A DNA stretch of 26,380 bases from Loktanella sp. M215 (GTDB lineage Bacteria > Pseudomonadota > Alphaproteobacteria > Rhodobacterales > Rhodobacteraceae), in contig NZ_WMEA01000010.1 of the NCBI RefSeq assembly GCF_021735925.1, positions 1-26,380 of the forward strand. Reading direction: 5' to 3'. Below the pieces are notes generated by a model that saw nothing but the letters and a program-made list of their open reading frames with translations, was not told the DNA's origin and did no database searches. The stretch's first letter is position 1, and each line of letters opens with the position of its first letter. Of this stretch, positions 1 to 6,510 are shown piece by piece. The position numbers and the translations under genes are program-made.

Positions 1-1144
1 CCGCTGCCCAGCTCATCACTGAGGTCCCCGTCGTCAAGCTCACGGCTGTCCTGCGGGCGCGGGCGATCTGCTCGATGAACTGCGCCCGCTCGGCCTCCAG
101 CGCCGCCAACCGCTCCCACCTCGCGCTGCTGGGCCTGCTCAGCGGCCAAGACCCGCTGCCGCTCGGCCTCCTTCCCCTTGGTACGCCCGGCTAAAGCTGG
201 CGGCGAAGTCATGGCCCCTGCCCCGGAAGGAAAACAACGCGCGCGCCGCCTCGGTCGCCGCAGACAACCGGCTGGCGTCGGCCTCACGCGCTGCCATGTA
301 GATGTTGCGGGCCTGAACCATCCCGCTCAACAAATCAGCCATGAGGCTGCGCTGCTGGCGGACGCCGTGCACCTGCGCCCCGCGCTGGGTGACGGGCGTG
401 TAGTCCGTGCCATTGTGCTCAGCCATGCGCCGTGCCTTGCGCTCCATGGCATTGGCCGCCGGTCCCAGCTTTCCGATCTCAGGATCGCGGTCCAGCGTCA
501 TGGCGACCAGCTCCTCCCCGCGCTCCAGCGCCGCCGCGCGCTGATCTTCCAGCGAGCGGTGATCGACCCGCGCTTCGAGACCAGCGCGTTCTAGGGGCAT
601 GATTCCCATCTGCGCCCAGAGGCCGCGCATTCCTCGATCTCAGCCCCGCCGGTCTTCGCGGCGTCGAGGATGCGGGTCTTGTCGGTCAGACCGTCGGCTG
701 ACAGCACACGGGTGGTAGTCAGAATATGAGCGTGATGGTTTCGCTGATCGCCCTCGCGGTGTGGGGCATGCAGGGCAACATCGCGGGCGATACCGTAGCG
801 GTCGACCAGCGCACGGGCAAAGTCTCGCGCACGGGGCGGCCCGGCCCTCCACCGAGATATCTGACGGCAAGGCCAGCTCCCACTCGCGGGCAGTGACGGA
901 ATTCTTGCGGGTCTCGCGCGCTTCGGCCGCGTTCCACAGACCGGCGCGGTCCGACGCCCATTCGGGGGCACCGGTGGGCACGAGGATGAAGGCATCCTCG
1001 ATACCCTGCTTGCGGGTATAGTCATGCACCCGGCCCTCCCGCTCACAGGACAGGCATTCGCCGGCGCGGTAGGCCGCTGCCGCTGTCGCCGTGCGCCCGA
1101 CGCTGCGCTTTCACGGTCTTGACGCTCAGGTGGTAGCTCGCCAT
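1..1144 (-). pseudogene. MobA/MobL (MOBQ) relaxase, partial and frameshifted copy
   Basis: This is the same relaxase as the intact gene at 13880-15181. It is cut at its 3' end by the window edge and broken by many indels. The start ATG is at 1144, preceded on the minus strand by the same GGAGGGG ribosome binding site. Compared with the clean copy, an extra T at about 1110 shifts the frame near codon 12, and further indels or substitutions are seen near 55, 115-130, 175, 215-235, 325, 470, 592-606, 630, 780 and 815-835. Their density at the very edge of the window argues for sequencing error, not gene decay. Confidence 0.85.
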
Positions 1145-1814
1145 GCGCCCTACCCCTCCAGAAGACTGGCACAGGCGGCGAACACCGGTCCGCTGCCGAC
1201 CGCCAGCACGCAGCGCAAACCCCGGCGCCAGCGACGGGGACGCGGGTGCGCGGCCCGGTCAGTCGCCCGGCCCGCGCCCCGCAAAGCGGCGCGGGCCGGG
1301 CGATGACGCAGCAGCAGCGCAGGCGTCCACCCGGACGGCAAGCCACTGCCTGCCCCGCCGCATCCCTCACACCTGACCGGCCCCACCGGGACGGTCAGGG
1401 TGAGGGACCGACGGGGCCGTTTGCCGGACGAGCGCAGCGTGGCAAACGCTGCGAGGAACCGGACCATATGGCCCGCTGTTCCGACGCCTCCGGGCTGACA
1501 AAGCTGCCAGCAGACCCGGCACCGACAAGGTACCACGGTCGCACTGGCGGCGCGCCAGCCCGGCACGCCATCCAATCGCGCAGATTGGTTTTGGGGAGTT
1601 TGGAGGGGCGGATAGCGCCTCTCTTGCCAATGTGCGAAGCTTCATTGGACGGGGACGCTGTCGGCGGGGGCTCTGCCCCGGTGAGACCCCACGCAAACTT
1701 GAAAGGAAACGCAGTGACGGGACAAGTTTGCATAAGTGCGCCATTCAATCTTTTCAGCTTTCATGGTAGGCCTCCATCAACGTAGTACACCACCCTCTCA
1801 AAAGGAACCCCGTC
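1145..1814. other. Mobilization intergenic region between divergent relaxase and traD-like genes (copy 1)
   Basis: A 670-bp stretch with no convincing gene; open frames crossing it are GC-rich shadows. It holds a series of inverted repeats: a long GC hairpin (1264-1302), CCCTCAC../..GTGAGGG arms (1364-1406), CGCAGCG/CGCTGCG (1433-1453), CCAATC/GATTGG followed by a T run (about 1571-1590), and TCCAATG/CATTGGA. The oriT itself lies at 1693-1742. Divergent promoters for the mobilization genes should also be here, but no clear -35/-10 pair can be assigned. Confidence 0.7.
1693..1742 (+). other. oriT: Origin of transfer (oriT), MOBQ type, copy 1
   Basis: A perfect 9-bp inverted repeat (GCAAACTTG at 1693-1701, CAAGTTTGC at 1723-1731) is followed directly by ATAAGTGCGCC (1732-1742). 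An inverted repeat abutting a TAARTGCGCC core is the layout of RSF1010/R1162-type oriTs, where the nick falls after TAAATGCG. By analogy the nick here would fall after G1740. It lies between the relaxase and traD-like genes, where an oriT is expected. This copy has one extra G in the loop relative to copy 2. Confidence 0.8.
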
Positions 1815-2242
1815 ATGGCCGCCCCCGCTCTGGAAAAGCTCGAACGCCAGTACGAACAGGCCAAGGCAAGACTTCAATCCGCCCGCGCCCGGAAGGCGAC
1901 GCAGGACCGCAAGATCGATGCCAGGCGTAAGATTATTCTGGGCGGTGCACTCATCGAACAAGCTAGCCGTGATCCCGATGTGACTAGGTTACTGAAGTCG
2001 CTGATCGAGGGGCTCGCTCGTGCCCAGGACCGCAAGGCCTTCGATGGATGGTCTCCCCCGCCCCGGAAGCAGACAGAGACATCGACGATGTCCTGAACGG
2101 CGGCGGAGGCGCGGACAGTGCTGGCTTCCGCAGGGGCGATGCCGATGGGGCGCATGCTGACGATCCGTCGCGAACATCGGACCCCGCAACGGCCGGCGAT
2201 CTGAATACCGCGCAAAGCGTCTGGATGGAGAAACCGTCATGA
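1815..2242 (+). CDS. traD: TraD/MobC-like relaxosome accessory protein, copy 1 with a one-base frameshift
   Basis: Same gene as the intact 142-residue frame at 15853-16281. Here a C run near 2050-2060 has five Cs against six in copy 2, so the frame shifts after about residue 80 and stops early at 2096. The N-terminal KLERQYEQAKARLQ helix and the RKIILGGALIE motif, which resembles TraD-type proteins of alphaproteobacterial conjugation systems, are intact. The start at 1815 follows AAAAGGAACCCCGTC. The intact reading ends at 2242, overlapping the next gene by ATGA, which supports the copy 2 frame. The shift is most likely a homopolymer error. Confidence 0.75.
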
Positions 2243-2835
2243 GCGATAGCACCGATGCAGAGCCGGATCAGACACCAGAGACCTTGCCCAGCCTGCGGGA
2301 TATCTTCCACAAGGAAATCACGACCAACGGTGGCGACAGCGCCGCGGCCTTCATTGAGATCCTCGACGAACTGGATAGCCGCACCGGGGTGACGGACCAG
2401 CTGATCGAACAGCTCAATTATAACTTCGAGCTACTCGCTAAATGGTTTGAACATACTAATCATCGCTTCAAGAAGATCCCTGAGCAGATTGAGACAAGCA
2501 CACAGCGCGCCACAGACAACCTGAGCGCCACAGCAGAGCGCGGGGCAGCCACAGGGGCCAAGCAGGGTGCAGCGCCCTCACACGACGCCCTGGAGGCTCT
2601 CAGGGTGGCTGTGAGGGACTACACAGCCCGAGAGGCCGTCATCAAGCGGCGTGCCGCTATAGGGCTGCCCCTCGTCTTTGGCGCAGGTCTCATTGCAGCC
2701 CTGCTCCTCGGCAGCGTCCTCATCCCCGCCCTGCCACAGCATTGGAAATGGCCATGTAAGATCATCGGGGCAGAGTTCAGGCCCAACATTGATCCCGATA
2801 GAGCAACGACGTTTTGCGTAATCGTCAGGGAGTGA
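2239..2835 (+). CDS. Membrane-anchored coiled-coil protein of the mobilization operon (DUF6118-like)
   Basis: A 198-residue protein, identical in both copies. It starts on an ATG that overlaps the stop of the traD-like gene (ATGA), so the two are translationally coupled. Residues 1-50 are acidic. Residues 55-130 look helical and coiled-coil prone, with an Ala/Thr/Gln-rich stretch. One membrane segment lies at about 142-162 (IGLPLVFGAGLIAALLLGSV), followed by a short tail with two cysteines. It resembles, from memory, the DUF6118 family found beside TraD and MobA/MobL genes on alphaproteobacterial plasmids. A role at the membrane end of mobilization, such as MbeB/MobB-like relaxosome docking, is inference from position and topology. 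No enzymatic motif is visible. Confidence 0.7.
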   Translation: MSDSTDAEPDQTPETLPSLRDIFHKEITTNGGDSAAAFIEILDELDSRTGVTDQLIEQLNYNFELLAKWFEHTNHRFKKIPEQIETSTQRATDNLSATAERGAATGAKQGAAPSHDALEALRVAVRDYTAREAVIKRRAAIGLPLVFGAGLIAALLLGSVLIPALPQHWKWPCKIIGAEFRPNIDPDRATTFCVIVRE

Positions 2836-2935
2836 AGGGTGCATTCTGAATTCCCAGCATCTTCGGTGCGTTTGTGCTGACAGGCCGCTTTGAGGTGTAA
2901 AACGGGCTTATCCCCGCCACGCTCGTTCAAGCTGG

Positions 2936-2964
2936 GTGTTATATATGTGTTAAATATAGTGTTA
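2936..2964. repeat. AT-rich direct repeats, probable DNA unwinding element of the origin (copy 1)
   Basis: Three GTGTTA repeats at 2936, 2947 and 2959, spaced 11 and 12 bp and followed by A/T runs, form an AT-rich island just upstream of the iterons in otherwise GC-rich DNA. Helically phased AT-rich repeats next to iterons are the usual site of strand opening in iteron plasmids. A weak DnaA-box-like TTATCCCCG (two mismatches) lies at 2908-2916. The role is inferred from layout. Confidence 0.6.
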
Positions 2965-3019
2965 AGCCATTGATAAACGTCTTTAAGCCTATGAAATATA
3001 GAAGCTAATCAGAGCGTTC

Positions 3020-3138
3020 GGTAACTGATACCACGAACTTTGGTACCTAATACCACGAACTTTGGTAACTGATACCACGAAACTTGACACAAGGTACCTA
3101 ATACCACGAATATGATGTATGGAACCTAATACCACGAA
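3020..3138 (+). repeat. oriV: Five 18-bp iterons, replication origin (copy 1)
   Basis: Direct repeats of consensus GGTAMCTRATACCACGAA start at 3020, 3042, 3064, 3093 and 3121. Spacing is 22, 22, 29 and 28 bp, roughly two or two and a half helical turns. Units 1 and 3 read GGTAACTG and units 2 and 4 read GGTACCTA, so two subtypes alternate; unit 5 reads GGAACCTA and lies within the first codons of the rep gene. Iterons directly upstream of an initiator gene are where the initiator binds, both to start replication and to repress its own gene. Confidence 0.9.
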
Positions 3139-4192
3139 TCTTGACCTTTTCTCCGCCCGCGAGGAGAAGCCTTCCTTGCCCTTGATGCCAGACAGGCATC
3201 CGCAGCACGATTTGTTCATCTGCGATGTGGCCGACGCTGTGCTGAAGGACGTGATGACCCACATGGAGCATCCCTTCTATTCGCTGTCGAAGAAGCCTGA
3301 GACCGCCATTCGGCGCTATGAACACAAGGGCAGCTGGATTGAAATCACTCCAAGCGTCAAAGGTTTGGCGACGATTTATGACAAGGACATTTTAATTTAC
3401 TGCATCTCGCAGATCATGGCGAAGCTTAAAAAGAACGAGCCTGTATCGCCCCGCGTTCGCATTAACTCGCGTGACCTACTGATTTTCACCAACCGTGGCA
3501 CGAGCGGACGGGATTACATGGCGCTAGTTGAAGCGCTTGATCGCCTAGAAGGCACGCGGATACGGACGAACATTCGCTCCGGCGATGAGGAACAATCGGA
3601 CAGTTTTGGCCTGATCGACGCTTCTTCAATTCGCCGCAAGCACGGCCTCGACGGACGGCTGCTCTGGTGCGAGGTGAAGCTCTCGGATTGGGTGTTCAAC
3701 GCGATTCGCTCCCAAGAGGTTTTGACGCTGCACCGTGACTACTTCCGGCTGCGCAAACCAATTGAACGGCGTGTGTACGAGATTGCACGGAAGCATTGTG
3801 GCCAGCAGGACGAGTGGAAGATTGGGCTCGCCAACCTTCTCAAGAAGACCGGTTCTCAAAGTCCCCTCAAGCGGTTTCGACAGATGCTCCGCGACCTAGC
3901 TGACTATGACCACCTGCCTGACTATAGCGTTACGTTTGATACTGAGGCGGATATGGTCACGTTTCGCAATCGCGGGACGATGCTCATCACGCCCTCCGTC
4001 ACCGTCTGGGAAGCCCGCCTTGATCCAGAAGCGTATCACGATGCAAGATCGGCTGCGCCAGGCTGGGATGTGTATCTGCTGGAGCGTGAATGGCGCTCAT
4101 GGCTTGGCGACAATGAAATCGAGCCCAAGTATCCTACCCGCCACTTCATCAAGTTTTGCAAGAGCTGGCATGAGAAACGTGGATATCCATGA
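3119..4192 (+). CDS. repA: Plasmid replication initiator, RepA/RPA family
   Basis: A 357-residue protein, identical in both copies. It resembles the replication initiator protein A family (RPA, Pfam PF10134) common on alphaproteobacterial plasmids. Recognisable stretches are the central IYDKDILIYCISQIM region, the SFGLIDASSIRRK segment and the DYFRLRKPIERRVYEIARKHCG block, which would carry the winged-helix DNA-binding part. It sits just downstream of five iterons, and its start overlaps the fifth. The ATG at 3119 has no clear Shine-Dalgarno sequence, so translation may be weak. The next ATG (3187) would remove conserved-looking sequence. The stop at 4190-4192 lies inside the first partition-site octamers. 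It would bind the iterons and open the AT-rich element upstream. Confidence 0.88.
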   Translation: MEPNTTNLDLFSAREEKPSLPLMPDRHPQHDLFICDVADAVLKDVMTHMEHPFYSLSKKPETAIRRYEHKGSWIEITPSVKGLATIYDKDILIYCISQIMAKLKKNEPVSPRVRINSRDLLIFTNRGTSGRDYMALVEALDRLEGTRIRTNIRSGDEEQSDSFGLIDASSIRRKHGLDGRLLWCEVKLSDWVFNAIRSQEVLTLHRDYFRLRKPIERRVYEIARKHCGQQDEWKIGLANLLKKTGSQSPLKRFRQMLRDLADYDHLPDYSVTFDTEADMVTFRNRGTMLITPSVTVWEARLDPEAYHDARSAAPGWDVYLLEREWRSWLGDNEIEPKYPTRHFIKFCKSWHEKRGYP

Positions 4193-4284
4193 TACCATGA
4201 CTCCATTTAATCATGGAACCTGGCCGTCATGGTCTCATGATAACAGGGTATTGAGGAAACATGATTCCATGGTATCATGTAAAA
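4181..4284. repeat. parS: Tandem 8-bp repeat array upstream of parA, probable centromere/operator (copy 1)
   Basis: Read in steps of eight from 4181, the sequence is an uninterrupted array of about 13 units, most fitting ATGRNNYC. Units are GGATATCC, ATGATACC, ATGACTCC, ATTTAATC, ATGGAACC, TGGCCGTC, ATGGTCTC, ATGATAAC, AGGGTATT, GAGGAAAC, ATGATTCC, ATGGTATC and ATGTAAAA. Neighbouring units form palindromes ATGR-NN-YCAT. Short contiguous repeats are how ribbon-helix-helix partition proteins dock in arrays, and parB encodes such a protein. It overlaps the rep stop and ends 18 bp before the parA start, so it could be both centromere and par operator. Confidence 0.75.
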
Positions 4285-4302
4285 AAATCGAGCAGGAGTA
4301 TC

Positions 4303-4959
4303 ATGGGCTACATAATAGGAATGGTCTCGCAAAAGGGCGGGGCAGGGAAATCGACTCTGGCAAGGCTGTTTGCGCGGGAGCTGGCGAAGGACGGTTTTTC
4401 CGTCAAGATCGCCGACCTCGACACGCAGCAAACCACGTGCACCGAATGGGCGGCAGATCGCGCTGAGGCTCAGATCGAACCTGAAATCCAGGTCCAGCCC
4501 TTTGGTAACCTCAAAACGGCATTAGCCGAGGCAGGACGGTTCGACGCTTATATTCTCGATGGCCGTCCGCACTCCTCCCAACAAACGCTGGAGATTGCCC
4601 AAGCGGCTGATCTGACGGTCATCCCAACGGGCCAGACCAAGGACGATCTGCGGCCAGCCGTAAAGTTGGCGCATAGTTTGGCCGATACGGGCATCAGCAC
4701 AAGTAAGATTGCGTTTGCGCTGGTGAAAACGACGAACAGCGAAGCGGAGCTCAACGCGGCGAGGGCTTACTTGGAGCAAACTGACTACATCACGCTTGAT
4801 GGGTATGTGCCGGTCTCAACTGCCTACGGCATCGCGCACGACGCTGGAAAGGTCATCACGGAGACGCCACACCGCAGCCTGAACGAAAAGGCCGAACGTC
4901 TGGCGCAGTCGATCATCAATCGTCTTGCAACAATCACAGCATCAAAAGAGGTGGCATAA
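4303..4959 (+). CDS. parA: ParA partition ATPase (small, type Ib-like)
   Basis: A 218-residue protein. The start at 4303 is chosen because it gives MGYIIGMVSQKGGAGKST, the usual ParA N-terminus, preceded by AGGAG; a longer frame from 4261 begins inside the octamer array. The deviant Walker A motif KGGAGKS is at residues 11-17, the Walker A' motif IADLDTQQTT at about 36-45, and the hydrophobic-Asp motif appears as AYILDGRPH, where many relatives have D-T-P. There is no N-terminal DNA-binding domain, as in class Ib ParAs that work with a small ribbon-helix-helix partner. Its stop overlaps the parB start (TAATG). It would drive plasmid segregation on the nucleoid by ATP-dependent DNA binding. 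Identical in both copies. Confidence 0.92.
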   Translation: MGYIIGMVSQKGGAGKSTLARLFARELAKDGFSVKIADLDTQQTTCTEWAADRAEAQIEPEIQVQPFGNLKTALAEAGRFDAYILDGRPHSSQQTLEIAQAADLTVIPTGQTKDDLRPAVKLAHSLADTGISTSKIAFALVKTTNSEAELNAARAYLEQTDYITLDGYVPVSTAYGIAHDAGKVITETPHRSLNEKAERLAQSIINRLATITASKEVA

Positions 4960-5198
4960 TGGCGAACACCTCATTTTTGAAAAAGGGCGCGCCGCCGCCA
5001 CGTGAGAAAGCCACAAACATCATCGAGGCCGATCCTCGTAAATCTGAGGCCAAGAACAAGCCACTCCAAGTAATGATCCCGCCAGAAGTCTTCGATGCTT
5101 TCAGCGCGAGGGCAGGGGAGACGTTCGGGTTTTCGAAGGGCTCGAAGTCACAGCTCTTCATGGCGATGTGGGAATCCTACAATTCCATGAAACGATGA
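4959..5198 (+). CDS. parB: Small ParB-type centromere-binding protein (ribbon-helix-helix)
   Basis: A 79-residue protein translated in overlap with parA (TAATG), with GAGGTGG upstream. The first 30 residues are basic and probably disordered (MANTSFLKKGAPPPREKATN), as in ParA-activating tails. Residues about 35-75 fit a ribbon-helix-helix fold: the strand PLQVMIPPEV, then two helices DAFSARAGETF and KSQLFMAMWESY. It would bind the octamer arrays at 4181-4284 and 5179-5220, the second of which starts within its own last codons. Alternative: a purely autoregulatory repressor. The family call is from pattern and position. Identical in both copies. Confidence 0.75.
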   Translation: MANTSFLKKGAPPPREKATNIIEADPRKSEAKNKPLQVMIPPEVFDAFSARAGETFGFSKGSKSQLFMAMWESYNSMKR

Positions 5199-5220
5199 TA
5201 TCATGATTTCATGGAATTGT
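5179..5220. repeat. Second octamer array and 14-bp inverted repeat at the parB stop (copy 1)
   Basis: Perfect 14-bp arms ACAATTCCATGAAA (5179-5192) and TTTCATGGAATTGT (5207-5220) flank a loop that holds the palindrome ATGATATCAT. Read in eights it is ACAATTCC, ATGAAACG, ATGATATC, ATGATTTC, ATGGAATT, the same unit type as upstream of parA. The TTGTTTTG that follows means it could also end the rep-par transcript. It covers the parB stop codon. Confidence 0.7.
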
Positions 5221-5363
5221 TTTGTCGGAAGATGGCTACAGGTCTGATTTCGACGTAAAGGCATATATTCTGGATACCAAGCTGACCGACGCAACAGATA
5301 GCGGGGGACTCTTCGGATTGTGTTTCTGAACCTAGTCACGCCGTAAGGATGTGAGATTGGGGC

Positions 5364-5618
5364 TCACTCTTCAAACATGCCCGGCTGCTGCGGCTCAACC
5401 CAGTACCCGCGCCGGCGCTTGGCGGCTTCCAGCAGGATCAGCGCGCTCACGGCAAGGTCCTCACTCTCAAACCACTCCATGCAGACCTGTCCGCCTTGAC
5501 CGATCCGGCCCCACTCCCGGTATAGCGTCCAGGCTCCAAACAGGTTCGGCAGCACCAGCATGCGATAGTACCGGGCTTGGTTCGTCGCCGCGTCACGCTT
5601 CTCGAGGTAGGTCTGCAT
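5364..5618 (-). CDS. Small WGR-domain protein
   Basis: An 84-residue protein, identical in both copies. The motif Trp-Gly-Arg is at residues 36-38 in the context YREWGRIGQGGQ, followed by a helix with FESEDLAVSALILLEAAKRRRGY, which is the WGR domain layout. WGR domains occur in PARP-type enzymes, in MolR-like proteins and as stand-alone plasmid proteins, and are thought to bind nucleic acid. The stand-alone version has no known role. It starts 3 bp after the recombinase stop, so the two are co-transcribed, and a role in the same DNA transaction is possible but unproven. Confidence 0.75.
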   Translation of the reverse strand: MQTYLEKRDAATNQARYYRMLVLPNLFGAWTLYREWGRIGQGGQVCMEWFESEDLAVSALILLEAAKRRRGYWVEPQQPGMFEE

Positions 5619-5621
5619 GGC

Positions 5622-6266
5622 TTAGAGATGGTACTTGCGGGCGATATCGAGCGCCTCGGCCTGTTCGGTGCCGATGTACTCCTTGGTGCTCTCGATGCTG
5701 ACGTGCCCGAGCAACAGCTGGGCGGCCCGCAGGTTGCCGGTCTGCTGGTGGATGTAGGTCGGGAAGGTGCGGCGCAGCGAGTGCAGCCCGTAGAGCGCCG
5801 GATCGAGCCGGGCCCGCACCAGCCAGCCTTTGAACAACCGCCAGAGCTGGCTTTCGCTCAGGTGTGAATGCGACCACCGCACGCCCTGTCCAGTGAACAG
5901 CCAGCCGTGCAGCGGCCGCTCTTCCACCGCTAGGTAGACGCGCAAGCTGTCGCGTGTCACGGCCGACAGCCTGGCCTGGACCGGGCGTGCGTTGCGGGCC
6001 GCGGTCTTCTTCTGCCGGATCTCGACGATCTCGCGCACCCCGATCGGCGTCGCCACATCGGCAACCCGCAGCCGCACCAGGTCGGATCCCCGGAAGCAGG
6101 TATCGAGGGCAACGTTGAACAGCGCCAGGTCCCGCACCGCCGCCGGCTGCGTCCGGCTGTCCTGGCGCAGCAACAGCCGGATCAGGCTGACCTCGTCGGG
6201 GGTGAGCGGGGGCTTCTTACCCACCACCTTGCCGCGGTTCCAGGCCACTTTTTGTGGGTCTGTCAT
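5622..6266 (-). CDS. Tyrosine recombinase / integrase (short form)
   Basis: A 214-residue protein with the start at MTDPQKVAWN; an upstream in-frame ATG at 6377 adds unlikely sequence. The catalytic set is visible: Arg59 (CFRGSDLVRL), Lys86/87 in the beta-hairpin region, His162-x-x-Arg165 (HSLR), His188 (LLGH) and nucleophile Tyr197 (TKEYIG). The N-terminal arm and core-binding domain are very short, so it is mostly a catalytic domain, a form often seen on alphaproteobacterial plasmids. Its likely job is resolution of plasmid multimers or site-specific recombination. It heads a two-gene unit with the WGR protein. Copy 2 is frameshifted; this copy is intact. Confidence 0.88.
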   Translation of the reverse strand: MTDPQKVAWNRGKVVGKKPPLTPDEVSLIRLLLRQDSRTQPAAVRDLALFNVALDTCFRGSDLVRLRVADVATPIGVREIVEIRQKKTAARNARPVQARLSAVTRDSLRVYLAVEERPLHGWLFTGQGVRWSHSHLSESQLWRLFKGWLVRARLDPALYGLHSLRRTFPTYIHQQTGNLRAAQLLLGHVSIESTKEYIGTEQAEALDIARKYHL

Positions 6267-6453
6267 AGGCCTGATCCTTGCATGCTCTACACCAACTATG
6301 GCGGAAAAGCGTGCATCAGGGAAGGGGAGACTTGCCCGAAACGTCTCAAACCCGTGTTTTATATAGCGCCACCCCACCGGACGCCATGCGAGCTAATAGC
6401 AGAAAGCTTGCATGAAAAATGGTAAACAGAGCATCCGCTACAGTAGACCCCCG

Positions 6454-6505
6454 GAGCGTTTACTTAACGCTCGAATTCACGCGGTAGCAGGATACGCCGC
6501 GTGAA
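6454..6505. repeat. Two adjacent hairpins between integrase and XRE-TPR gene (copy 1)
   Basis: GAGCGTT-TACTT-AACGCTC (6454-6472) is followed by TTCACGCGG (6476-6484) and CCGCGTGAA (6497-6505), a perfect 9-bp inverted repeat around a 12-bp spacer. It ends 5 bp after the XRE-TPR stop codon. The pair may be a terminator of the XRE-TPR transcript, though no T run follows on that strand, or the target site of the nearby tyrosine recombinase. Nothing else is recognisable in 6267-6510. Confidence 0.6.
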
Positions 6506-6510
6506 CGCGC

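Noticed and set aside
1246..1785. Long open frames on both strands across the mobilization intergenic region
   Set aside because: High GC content, dense inverted repeats, no ribosome sites, no family resemblance, and overlap with the oriT; they are chance frames.
3020..3138. CRISPR array
   Set aside because: Repeats of 18 bp at 22-29 bp steps leave spacers of only 4-11 bp; these are replication iterons, and no cas gene is present.
4959..5198. Antitoxin of a toxin-antitoxin pair
   Set aside because: Ribbon-helix-helix proteins can be antitoxins, but no toxin gene follows and it overlaps parA and sits between octamer arrays, so a partition role fits better.
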